This document shows positions 1 to 6,072 of a stretch of DNA of 33,444 nucleotides, in pieces (position 1 is the stretch's first letter; each line of letters starts with the position of its first letter). Both the position numbers and the translations under genes were made by a program. Below the pieces are notes generated by a model that had not been told where the DNA came from, searched no databases, and worked only from the letters and a program-made list of their open reading frames with translations. Source of the stretch: Flammeovirgaceae bacterium UBA5008 (GTDB taxonomy: Bacteria > Bacteroidota > Bacteroidia > Cytophagales > Cyclobacteriaceae); assembly GCA_002398365.1 (NCBI GenBank), contig DGYK01000008.1, forward strand, positions 69,199 to 102,642, in the 5' to 3' direction.

Positions 1-163
1 GATACTTGATGAAGATCATCAACTGAATTTGAATGGGACTTAAACCCAGTACTTTAGCTTGTTCCCATAGCAAAGTGCGGAACACTTGAGCAAGTCGCTC
101 CAATCCCGCCACTATTTTGTGATCAAGATGTTTGTTTTGATCGGAAAGATTAAAGACAGACAC
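1..163 (-). CDS. MarR-family transcriptional regulator, N-terminal part (cut by window edge)
   Basis: This reading frame is partial at the left edge and was found by translating the reverse complement. About 54 codons are visible, including the stretches LERLAQVFRTLLWEQAK and LGLSPIQIQLMIF. These match the first two helices and the start of the winged-helix region typical of MarR-type regulators. No ATG is available; the likely start is GTG at 163, whose G is also the last base of the TAG stop of the DUF2024 gene (TAGTG). The two genes are therefore probably translationally coupled in one operon. MarR proteins are dimeric repressors that bind palindromes, often near their own operon. The ligand cannot be told because most of the protein lies outside the window. 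Confidence 0.72.
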   Translation of the reverse strand, partial: MSVFNLSDQNKHLDHKIVAGLERLAQVFRTLLWEQAKVLGLSPIQIQLMIFIKY

Positions 164-423
164 TAGCAGTTTTGCATTTCAATGATATAATATCCTTTTT
201 GTTGAATACGTTCAATCATTTCATCAGACGCTTGTTCAATATGACAAAAGCGACACTCCCGCGAAGACAAGAGTTGCCCCTCTTCGGATTTTGATTGTAA
301 GTATTCCTTACCAAAGGTATAAATATCTTCTTTATTTTTAGTGGTTGCGGGCACCACAATGTCAAAATGCATCGTCAGCCCATTTTTTCGTACCACATAG
401 GTATCCCAAATAGCTACTTCCAT
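163..423 (-). CDS. DUF2024 family protein
   Basis: This 86-aa protein matches the DUF2024 family along its whole length. It has the characteristic start (M-VAIWDTYVVRKNG), an MHFDIVVP segment, an FGKEYLQSKSEEGQ segment, a CRFCHIEQA motif with two closely spaced Cys and a His, and the ending GYYIIEMQNC. The family has a known small fold but no established function. The C-x2-C-H cluster plus the terminal Cys could bind metal or act in redox chemistry; that is inference. The stop codon shares one base with the start of the MarR-type gene downstream, and a 13-bp perfect hairpin lies 14 nt upstream of the start. Confidence 0.85.
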   Translation of the reverse strand: MEVAIWDTYVVRKNGLTMHFDIVVPATTKNKEDIYTFGKEYLQSKSEEGQLLSSRECRFCHIEQASDEMIERIQQKGYYIIEMQNC

Positions 424-436
424 ACAATAATTTTAA

Positions 437-467
437 ACTAGTTAGACGGAGTTCCCGTCTAACTAGT
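437..467. repeat. 13-bp perfect inverted repeat (REP-like hairpin, or operator/terminator)
   Basis: The arm ACTAGTTAGACGG (437-449) pairs perfectly with CCGTCTAACTAGT (455-467) around a 5-nt loop, AGTTC. The site lies between the end of the protoglobin gene and the start of the DUF2024-marR operon, both on the minus strand. It could end protoglobin transcription, but no proper U-tract follows. It could be an operator for the neighbouring MarR protein. It could also be one of the dispersed REP-like hairpins with a GGAGTTCC-type core common between Bacteroidota genes. The sequence alone does not decide. Confidence 0.7.
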
Positions 468-482
468 GGATTTAGATAATTA

Positions 483-1061
483 TTAAAATTCGTTCTTGTT
501 GATGTAAGGATAAGTCCAAAGGATCACGGTTAATGTAACGGCTTTGAACCAAGCGGCATGCATCGCTTCGATGGTATTCGCATCGTGGCCTTTCTTGGAC
601 AAAAAGCCTTTAATGGTAGCAGTAATCGGAAAAATAAAAGCAACCATATAGCGATAATGAATAATCGGCACAGCATCGACTTCATCCGTTTTATTTTTTT
701 TAGTTGAATGATGCCGAAGTGCTATCTCATGCTGGTAATTCAGCCAGGTTTGATCATACGGACGATTACATAAATCCATAATCCATTGACCAAAGCGGGC
801 ACGCACAGCAGTCAGGTATTCCATGTTTGGTTGACCGCCCTTTCCAAAGTAATGAACGAGATGTTGGTTACTACCAACAAAGCCATACCAAAGATCCAGT
901 ACGGCATCGGTTTGATCTTTCAATACTTCTCCGGCCAGTCGGAGATACTTTTCATCTTCTTCGGTAAAAAGAACTGTTTGTTTCAGCAAGGCCAAATCCG
1001 CAATGCTTACAGGTGATTGCGCTACATTCCCGTAGGTGTACCCTTGAATGGTTGTTGACAT
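483..1061 (-). CDS. Protoglobin (haem-binding globin-family O2/CO/NO-binding protein)
   Basis: The 192-aa product is co-linear with archaeal protoglobin (Methanosarcina type) from GYTYG near the start to the WTYPY motif near the end. It keeps the distal Trp-Tyr pair in DLWYGFVGS (about W58-Y59) and the block HEIALRHHSTKKN, whose first His of the HH pair (about H117) corresponds to the proximal haem ligand. The length is that of the single-domain family, with no fused signalling domain, so it is a stand-alone gas-binding protein or enzyme in the cytoplasm. The start at 1061 (or the adjacent ATG at 1064) is preferred over the in-frame ATG at 1091, because a promoter -7 box covers 1089-1096. The natural ligand and role (NO or O2 handling) are inferred from family. 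Confidence 0.92.
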   Translation of the reverse strand: MSTTIQGYTYGNVAQSPVSIADLALLKQTVLFTEEDEKYLRLAGEVLKDQTDAVLDLWYGFVGSNQHLVHYFGKGGQPNMEYLTAVRARFGQWIMDLCNRPYDQTWLNYQHEIALRHHSTKKNKTDEVDAVPIIHYRYMVAFIFPITATIKGFLSKKGHDANTIEAMHAAWFKAVTLTVILWTYPYINKNEF

Positions 1062-1088
1062 CATAATTGGTTTATTTAAATGATGCTT

Positions 1089-1119
1089 CAAATATAGTAA
1101 GGAATCCTAACAAAACAAA
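1089..1119 (-). promoter_or_regulatory. Bacteroidota-type promoter of the protoglobin gene
   Basis: Read on the minus strand, a TTTG (-33 element, 1119-1116) is followed after exactly 19 nt by TATATTTG (-7 element, 1096-1089). This fits the Bacteroidota housekeeping consensus TTTG-N19-21-TAnnTTTG. It predicts transcription starting near 1084 and a leader of about 20 nt before the ATG at 1064/1061. Confidence 0.65.
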
Positions 1120-1330
1120 ATAGTCTGTTAAAAAACAGAGCTGAGTGTGGATTGTAAGAGTTGATGAGACAAAACGAATGCGCGCGAAAATAAATCATTT
1201 CCGCTTTGTTTTTACAGAATAAGATGAATGAGGGTGATCAGGCGATAATACTAAAATTTAAACTTGGGTTAACAGCTATTGCTGAATTCTAACTTCTATC
1301 GCCTAACACCTAGTATCTCAACACTACGTG

Positions 1331-1774
1331 CTACTTGCAACTTCCACACTTCCAATCTTCGTCCAGATCAATGACTGTTACGATGGTGAGATGCCGTTCT
1401 TTGGGAGCCACGATGATGCGAACGTGTTGCTGATCTTTGCTGGTGTAGCCTTCCAGTGCATACTTGGCACCACGAGGTGCATCGGGTTCGCTCTTCGCAA
1501 AGTTAATGTTGGCTTGCTGCACAATCTCTTTCACTTCCTTTTGCGTAATGTGTCGACACTCCATTCGGCAACGGGCATGCTTCGTAAAGAAGTAAGTAGC
1601 ATCCACATCGCGAAATACATCGGCTACGCTGGATGAATCCCTTTGCGTAGAATGATACGTTCCCGAAGAAGGGCGCGAAGATTTTTCAGTTGTACCACCC
1701 TCGCGGCATTGGCGCACAAAAAGTGCTGCAATAAAGAGAATAACAATGAGTAAATAAGGAATAGCCTTTTTCAT
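1331..1774 (-). CDS. Membrane-anchored DUF4258 domain protein
   Basis: The 147-aa protein begins with a hydrophobic anchor (about residues 4-20, IPYLLIVILFIAALFV) followed by a Ser/Thr-rich linker. The region from about 60 to the end is a DUF4258 domain, shown by KHARCRMECRHITQKEV and the later VRIIVAPKERHLTIVTVI strands. DUF4258 is a small fold related to toxin-like RelE/BrnT-type domains, but in Bacteroidota it often occurs as a membrane-tethered single protein with no antitoxin, as here. A WKCGSCK tail gives a C-x2-C pair. No partner gene overlaps it. The function is unknown. Confidence 0.75.
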   Translation of the reverse strand: MKKAIPYLLIVILFIAALFVRQCREGGTTEKSSRPSSGTYHSTQRDSSSVADVFRDVDATYFFTKHARCRMECRHITQKEVKEIVQQANINFAKSEPDAPRGAKYALEGYTSKDQQHVRIIVAPKERHLTIVTVIDLDEDWKCGSCK

Positions 1775-1859
1775 GTGTTACTATTTTTTTTTAATGTCAC
1801 ATGGAATCGCTTAGATGATGATGCCGATATATGTTGATCATCTGAATGCGATTTCATTT

Positions 1860-2510
1860 TCATTTCTGATACGCATAACCCAGCACGGCCACAACATGAA
1901 AGGCAGTGCCGGCCAATACAAACAAGTGCCAGATAAAGTGACTGTATTTAATGCGCTCGGCCACAAAAAACACAACACCAAGCGAATACATCACGCCACC
2001 TGCAACCAGCCAGAATAATCCCCACATCGGCATGCTGTTCCAGAGAGGTTCTACAGCAACAATCGCCAACCAACCCATACCTAGATACAACGCAGTAGAA
2101 AGTTTACTACTGTCCGCACCGGCTACGGATTTCAATACCACTCCACCAATGGCCAGCACCCATACAATTCCGAAGAGCCACCAGCCCCACGCACCTTTCA
2201 GCACGATAAGTGTTAATGGAGTATAGGTGCCTGCGATCAGTAGAAAGATAGCGGCATGATCAAAGATATTAAAGACACGTTTTGCTTTGCTGTGCGGAAA
2301 TGCATGATAAAGAGTAGAAGCCAGATAAAGCAACATCATGGTAGCACCAAACACACTCGATGCGAAGATCGCAATTCCACCTAACGGAATGGATTGAATG
2401 ATCAGAATAGGCGTAACGGCCACAGCTCCCAAAAAACCAATACCGTGACTGATACTGTTCGCAATTTCTTCGCCCAGACTTTGATGACGTTTCGGAGGCT
2501 TTGTACTCAT
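1860..2510 (-). CDS. Hemolysin III / PAQR-family seven-helix membrane protein
   Basis: The 216-aa protein has the PAQR/HlyIII motif set: EEIANSISHGIGF at the N terminus, STLYHAFPHSKAKRVFNIFDHAAIFLLIAGTY-type central motifs with conserved Ser, His and Asp, and a final FHVVAVLGY segment with a conserved His. These polar residues form a zinc site in the eukaryotic adiponectin-receptor relatives. About seven transmembrane helices are evident. The start is the ATG at 2510; the longer frame from GTG 2594 adds a non-conserved cationic extension. A near-match to the -7 box (GATCTTTG, 2522-2515) ends 4 nt before the ATG. True haemolysin activity is not implied. Confidence 0.9.
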   Translation of the reverse strand: MSTKPPKRHQSLGEEIANSISHGIGFLGAVAVTPILIIQSIPLGGIAIFASSVFGATMMLLYLASTLYHAFPHSKAKRVFNIFDHAAIFLLIAGTYTPLTLIVLKGAWGWWLFGIVWVLAIGGVVLKSVAGADSSKLSTALYLGMGWLAIVAVEPLWNSMPMWGLFWLVAGGVMYSLGVVFFVAERIKYSHFIWHLFVLAGTAFHVVAVLGYAYQK

Positions 2511-2609
2511 CTTACAAAGATCGGATTTTATAAGAGTCCTGCATAACTTTCCGAGGCGTTTCGTAAAGAATTGACATAATATAATATCATCCACCCAACT
2601 TCATCTTCT

Positions 2610-2617
2610 TATATTTG
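2610..2617 (+). promoter_or_regulatory. TAnnTTTG -7 box immediately upstream of the lipoprotein gene
   Basis: TATATTTG ends 4 nt before the ATG at 2622. If it is the -7 element, transcription starts at or beside the ATG, giving a leaderless or nearly leaderless mRNA. No convincing TTTG is seen at the expected -33 position, so this rests on one box. Confidence 0.45.
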
Positions 2618-2621
2618 AATA

Positions 2622-3551
2622 ATGAATAAAAAAATAACCTTATTAGCTCTGTTCATTTTCCTGACCTCCTGTCGGCAAGAAAAAGTAACCACACTTTCGC
2701 TGGGCGCAGAAAGGGATTTGATTCCGGAAGGAATTGCGGTAAGCGGAGACAAAATATTCATCAGCAGCATATACAAAAACAAAATTGTGGTGAGCGATGG
2801 TACCACCACCCGCAACTTCATCGAAAGCAATCAATATGGCTTTCGATCGGGCGTAGGTTTGCTGGCTAAGAATGATTTGCTCTTTGCGCTGACAAACGAC
2901 ACCGACACGCTCAAAACTTATTCGGCCTTATTTGTTTTTCAAATCTCCACCGGAAAGTTGCTCCATACATTTGAACTACAAGACCAGCAAAAACATTTCT
3001 TCAACGATCTGGCAGTTACTGCCAACCATGAAGTGTTCATCACTGACACTCGACAATATAAAATATGGAAACTCAACTACCCGCAGCCGGACTGGTTCGA
3101 ATGGATGAGCACCAACGAACCCAACGGCATTGCGCTTTCTGCAGATGATCAAAAACTCTTTGTTGCCACTTGGGAGAATGGTATTCAGATTATCGACACT
3201 ACCAAGAAAAAAATCCTGAATGGTGCATCTCCCGAAACAAGGGGAGTTGACGGATTGAAATATGTACAAGGAACTCTCTTCGCGATCAAAAATGCCAGTC
3301 GCGATAGATCGAAACATGGGCTTTACGCAATTCGCTTATCCGATCACGAATCCGGACTTGCGCAAATAGATACAATGCTTGTGGCACATCCGCACATGAA
3401 TGTGCCAACTACATTCGATTATCAACAAGGCTGTTTCTATGTGTTGGCAAATAGCCAGTTGTTAAATTTAGATCAACACACCAACACAATTATTGACGTC
3501 AGTAAATTGACGGATACCTATGTATTGAAAGTAAAACACAAAGCCCTTTAA
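2622..3551 (+). CDS. Lipoprotein with SMP-30/gluconolactonase-like beta-propeller
   Basis: The 309-aa product starts with a lipoprotein signal, MNKKITLLALFIFLTSC, with Cys17 as the predicted lipidation site. The rest reads as a beta-propeller of the SMP-30/gluconolactonase-like type, with repeats such as LIPEGIAVSGDKIFISS, NDLAVTANHEVFITD and PNGIALSADDQKLFVAT. The PNGIALS-D pattern is characteristic of that superfamily. It should lie in the periplasm or on the outer membrane. The catalytic metal residues were not traced in full, so enzyme activity is uncertain; it may be a binding or structural propeller. It is followed after 19 nt by a small gene on the same strand that appears to have its own promoter box. 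Confidence 0.78.
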   Translation: MNKKITLLALFIFLTSCRQEKVTTLSLGAERDLIPEGIAVSGDKIFISSIYKNKIVVSDGTTTRNFIESNQYGFRSGVGLLAKNDLLFALTNDTDTLKTYSALFVFQISTGKLLHTFELQDQQKHFFNDLAVTANHEVFITDTRQYKIWKLNYPQPDWFEWMSTNEPNGIALSADDQKLFVATWENGIQIIDTTKKKILNGASPETRGVDGLKYVQGTLFAIKNASRDRSKHGLYAIRLSDHESGLAQIDTMLVAHPHMNVPTTFDYQQGCFYVLANSQLLNLDQHTNTIIDVSKLTDTYVLKVKHKAL

Positions 3552-3558
3552 TGATTGC

Positions 3559-3566
3559 TATATTTG
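3559..3566 (+). promoter_or_regulatory. TAnnTTTG -7 box immediately upstream of the 99-aa gene
   Basis: TATATTTG followed by CACC and then the ATG at 3571. The 4-nt gap predicts transcription starting at about the ATG itself (leaderless). No clear -33 TTTG is present, because the upstream sequence is the end of the lipoprotein gene. Confidence 0.45.
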
Positions 3567-3570
3567 CACC

Positions 3571-3870
3571 ATGTTCACCCGACTCAAAGAAATCTATCAG
3601 GAAGTAGAAAACCACACCGACCTTACGTACAAGGCCATTCCCTTTTATACGAAAGCCATCCGCGACATTAAAGTAGAGTTGTTGAAGATATCCACCATGC
3701 AAGGTGAGCAGCTTTCACGCGATGTCACCGATGCCACCCGATTGATCCATTTAACAAATCGCGATGATCTGAGTGGAATTCAAAACTACCCCAAAGAGAT
3801 TCCCAAATACCTCAAGCGTGTCCGCGACACCATTTTAAGTTGTCTCGCCTTTGTGAAGAAAATGAAATAA
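3571..3870 (+). CDS. Conserved-looking hypothetical protein, 99 aa
   Basis: I do not recognise a domain. The protein is soluble, lacks a signal peptide, and looks mostly helical, with an amphipathic N terminus (MFTRLKEIYQEVENHTDLTY) and a basic, helical C-terminal end (KYLKRVRDTILSCLAFVKKMK). It sits 19 nt after the lipoprotein gene and converges with the SET-domain gene, whose stop is 10 nt away. The codon use and the promoter box directly before the ATG support a real gene. No function is proposed. Confidence 0.6.
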   Translation: MFTRLKEIYQEVENHTDLTYKAIPFYTKAIRDIKVELLKISTMQGEQLSRDVTDATRLIHLTNRDDLSGIQNYPKEIPKYLKRVRDTILSCLAFVKKMK

Positions 3871-3880
3871 AGAGTCGGTT

Positions 3881-4297
3881 TTATTTACCTGCCTTACGCA
3901 GCTTGCGTTGCAGTTGCCAGAATTCTTTACCGTAGCTTACCAGCAGTTCTTCACCCGGCTCAATGGCGCGTTTGGCTTCGATGTAACAACGATGACCTTC
4001 GCTCACATATTCACAATTATTGCGTAAGTCTTTTACTTTGGATAATCCTTGGGCATCATTCGCATAGCGGCCAAGCGTATTTACGGATGGCAACGCATCA
4101 ATCACTGCGTTGCGTGTAATGTACATTAAATAGCCGTTGTGGCCGTCCAAGTGTTTCACGTCTTTCCACTTTCGCTTTTTTCCTTTGTACTCCACAATAC
4201 GAGTACCTTTAGAAATTGCTTTTTTAGTGAATAATCCTTTGCCGGCATTCGGCAACCGCGATTTTTTTACGATAAGAAACTTTTCGAGATAAGCCAT
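3881..4297 (-). CDS. SET-domain protein (putative lysine methyltransferase)
   Basis: The 138-aa protein is a minimal SET domain. It opens with NAGKGLFTKKAISKGTRIVEYKG (the GxGLFA-type strand, residues 17-39), has LGRYANDAQG at 75-84 followed by NNCEYV at 93-98 (the pseudoknot region, replacing the usual NHSCxPN), and ends with EELLVSYGKEFW at 116-127 (the EEL-YDYG motif with the active-site Tyr). No pre-SET or post-SET Cys clusters are present. SET enzymes transfer a methyl group from S-adenosylmethionine to lysine; the bacterial substrate is unknown. Its ATG shares a base with the stop of the SRPBCC gene (TAATG), so the two are translationally coupled. Confidence 0.88.
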   Translation of the reverse strand: MAYLEKFLIVKKSRLPNAGKGLFTKKAISKGTRIVEYKGKKRKWKDVKHLDGHNGYLMYITRNAVIDALPSVNTLGRYANDAQGLSKVKDLRNNCEYVSEGHRCYIEAKRAIEPGEELLVSYGKEFWQLQRKLRKAGK

Positions 4298-4677
4298 TAC
4301 TCTTCATAAAATTCCTGAATGGCACCGAAGTACGCCTGTTCCCAGCCTTCTACAATATCATTGTAATCGGAATCAGGAATATTGGTGTGGCGCAATTCCA
4401 CGGAAGTGCTTTCTTTTGCTTCATGCAATTTGATCGTAACAATGGATGGTTCGGCTTGCTCGCCAAAGTACCATTGCTGCACAATCTTTTTGTTAGGTTC
4501 AAATTCCAGATTCTTTCCAACAATGCTTCCTTCCCACAACGAAAATTCACTGTTGGGTTCGGTACTCATTTCAGCTTCTTCGCCACTCCATAAGTGAATG
4601 GTATTTGGATTGGTGAGCGCCAGATATACATCTTCTGGCGGTGCGGGAATGATAAAATATTTCTTAAAGTCCTTCAT
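4297..4677 (-). CDS. SRPBCC/AHSA1-type (START-like) domain protein
   Basis: The 126-aa product is a single START/Bet v 1-like domain of the AHSA1 family. It shows the typical opening FIIPAPPEDVYLALTNPNTIHLWSGEEAEM, a middle segment around KIVQQWYFGEQAEPS and the ending VEGWEQAYFGAIQEFYEE. Such domains form a hydrophobic pocket for a lipid or co-chaperone client; the ligand here is unknown. The ATG at 4677 is chosen over a TTG at 4692. It begins 15 nt after the MaoC gene stop and overlaps the SET gene start by one base, so the three genes form one operon in the order MaoC, SRPBCC, SET. Confidence 0.85.
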   Translation of the reverse strand: MKDFKKYFIIPAPPEDVYLALTNPNTIHLWSGEEAEMSTEPNSEFSLWEGSIVGKNLEFEPNKKIVQQWYFGEQAEPSIVTIKLHEAKESTSVELRHTNIPDSDYNDIVEGWEQAYFGAIQEFYEE

Positions 4678-4692
4678 GAAGATTAAAATCAA

Positions 4693-5157
4693 TTAATGAA
4701 AGTGATACAAGAAAACCAGAATGCCGTTGAAAGCCGGCTTCGGATTGTCTTTGATCTCAAGTGTTACGTCTACTTCAAATTTGGTGATGCCGCGCAGGTT
4801 AACAATACTGTGCAACTTGGCACGAAGGCGCACTTCCTGATTGACCAACACCGGTTGATTGAACTTCAGTTTTTCGATGCCGTAGTTGATCATCATTTTG
4901 ATGTTTCTGAATTCGGCAATTTGATCCCACAAGTGGGGCACGAGCGATAAAGTGAGATACCCATGTGCTATCGTGCTCTTGAAAGCGGTTTCGGTAGCAG
5001 CGCGCTGCGGATCGGTATGAATCCATTGGTGATCGAGCGTGGCATCCGCAAATCGGTTGATTTGATCTTGCGTGATGGTGGTGTAATCGGAAACACCCAA
5101 TTCTTTCCCTAAAAAGGTTTGAAATTCATCGTGGCTGCTAATAATCAATTGATTCAT
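4693..5157 (-). CDS. MaoC-family dehydratase (R-specific enoyl-CoA hydratase type)
   Basis: The 154-aa protein is a hot-dog-fold MaoC domain. It has the hydratase-2 signature in FADATLDHQWIHTDPQRA, with catalytic Asp (about D42) and His (about H47), followed by the conserved IAHGYLTLSL. The length fits single-domain R-hydratases, which hydrate trans-2-enoyl-CoA to (R)-3-hydroxyacyl-CoA in the cytoplasm. The ATG at 5157 is preferred over an in-frame TTG at 5172. A TACTTTTG box (5184-5177) lies about 20 nt upstream. It is the first gene of the operon with the SRPBCC and SET genes. Confidence 0.9.
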   Translation of the reverse strand: MNQLIISSHDEFQTFLGKELGVSDYTTITQDQINRFADATLDHQWIHTDPQRAATETAFKSTIAHGYLTLSLVPHLWDQIAEFRNIKMMINYGIEKLKFNQPVLVNQEVRLRAKLHSIVNLRGITKFEVDVTLEIKDNPKPAFNGILVFLYHFH

Positions 5158-5176
5158 AGAAGAGTAATTCAATCAT

Positions 5177-5184
5177 CAAAAGTA
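5177..5184 (-). promoter_or_regulatory. Candidate -7 box of the MaoC-SRPBCC-SET operon
   Basis: Read on the minus strand this is TACTTTTG, a match to TAnnTTTG, 19 nt before the ATG at 5157. The expected -33 TTTG is not evident because a hairpin repeat lies there. Confidence 0.35.
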
Positions 5185-5196
5185 GGAATTATTTAG

Positions 5197-5251
5197 CTAG
5201 CCACGGACTTTAGTCCGAGGGCAGGTTTCAACCCGTTGATAAGAGGACTAG
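5197..5251. repeat. REP-like double-hairpin element between divergent genes
   Basis: The element is bounded by CTAG at both ends (5197-5200 and 5248-5251). The first hairpin (5201-5220) pairs CGGACT with AGTCCG around TT, extended by a CC/GG pair beyond an A-A mismatch. A second, weaker hairpin (5222-5235) has GGT-TTCA-ACC at its core. Palindromes with GGACTTTAGTCC and GGTTTCAACC cores are, from memory, repeatedly met between genes in Bacteroidota, where they resemble REP sequences mobilised by RAYT transposases. No transposase is present in this window. It sits between the divergent MaoC operon and the DUF1295 gene. Confidence 0.55.
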
Positions 5252-5275
5252 CATTCAATCTTCTAAAAAAGAGAT

Positions 5276-5283
5276 TAACTTTG
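5276..5283 (+). promoter_or_regulatory. TAnnTTTG -7 box immediately upstream of the DUF1295 gene
   Basis: TAACTTTG, then ACC, then the ATG at 5287. The 3-nt gap predicts a leaderless mRNA, as for the two other plus-strand genes with the same layout. No clear -33 element is visible. Confidence 0.42.
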
Positions 5284-5286
5284 ACC

Positions 5287-6072
5287 ATGCTCAATCCTTT
5301 TTGGTCTACCTACATCCAAGGCTTCTTGATCGTAATGGCAATGCTCACCATCGTATGGATTGTAAGTGTACAAAAGGTCAATGCAGGTATTGTTGACCCT
5401 TTTTGGGGATTGGGTTTTGTGCTGGTCAACGCGTTCTATTTCTTCAACACACCTGCAGAAAATTTACGCAAGTGGATCTTGCTGGCGCTTGTCAGCATCT
5501 GGGGGTTGCGCTTGTTTGCATACCTCTGGTGGCGCAATTGGGGTAAGCCCGAAGACTACCGCTACGCTCAATTTAGACAGAAGTATGGAGCCGAACGCTA
5601 CTGGTGGTTTAGCTTCTTCCAGGTTTTCTTGTTGCAGGGCATCTTGCTGTCGTTGATATCTGCACCGTTGTTTGTAGTTAATTACTCAGAAAATGCTTCA
5701 TTCACTTTCTGGGATGCGTTCGCCATTCTCTGCTGGATCATTGGTTTTGCATTTGAAGCGGGTGGCGATTATCAATTAGTAAAATTCAAATCCAATCCTG
5801 CCAATAAAGGTAAAGTACTGAACACCGGCTTTTGGAAATACACGCGTCATCCCAATTATTTTGGCGATGCCTGTGTGTGGTGGGGATTTGCCTTTTTCTC
5901 GCTGGCGACAAAAAATTATTGGCCGGTGCTGGGTTCGGTGTTCATGACCTTTTTGTTAGTGAAAGTTTCCGGAGTGGCGTTGTTGGAAAAAGCACTGAAG
6001 ACCAACAAGCCACAGTATGATGAGTATATTCGCAAAACATCTTCTTTCTTTCCATGGTTTCCCAAGAAATAA
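5287..6072 (+). CDS. DUF1295 / steroid 5-alpha-reductase-family membrane protein
   Basis: The 261-aa polytopic membrane protein has the DUF1295 hallmarks: DPFWGLGFVLVN near residue 35, an LRLFAYLWWRNWGKPEDYRY loop, and the C-terminal signature GFWKYTRHPNYFGD with a following CVWWGFAFF. The family is related to steroid 5-alpha-reductases and isoprenylcysteine methyltransferases, which use a C-terminal cofactor site around RHPNYFG. The substrate is not known. The ATG at 5287 lies right behind a -7 box; the TTG at 5236 lies within the upstream repeat and is unlikely. The stop overlaps the next gene by 19 nt. Confidence 0.9.
   Translation: MLNPFWSTYIQGFLIVMAMLTIVWIVSVQKVNAGIVDPFWGLGFVLVNAFYFFNTPAENLRKWILLALVSIWGLRLFAYLWWRNWGKPEDYRYAQFRQKYGAERYWWFSFFQVFLLQGILLSLISAPLFVVNYSENASFTFWDAFAILCWIIGFAFEAGGDYQLVKFKSNPANKGKVLNTGFWKYTRHPNYFGDACVWWGFAFFSLATKNYWPVLGSVFMTFLLVKVSGVALLEKALKTNKPQYDEYIRKTSSFFPWFPKK

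Noticed and set aside
1331..1774. DUF4258 protein as the toxin of a toxin-antitoxin pair
   Set aside because: It has a membrane anchor and there is no small overlapping antitoxin gene on either side.
1951..2226. A 91-codon plus-strand frame inside the PAQR gene
   Set aside because: It is antisense to a gene with clear family motifs and is low-complexity (Thr, Pro, Asn).
1860..2510. Hemolysin III protein as a virulence toxin
   Set aside because: The PAQR family is common in non-pathogens, and haemolysis is not established for most members.
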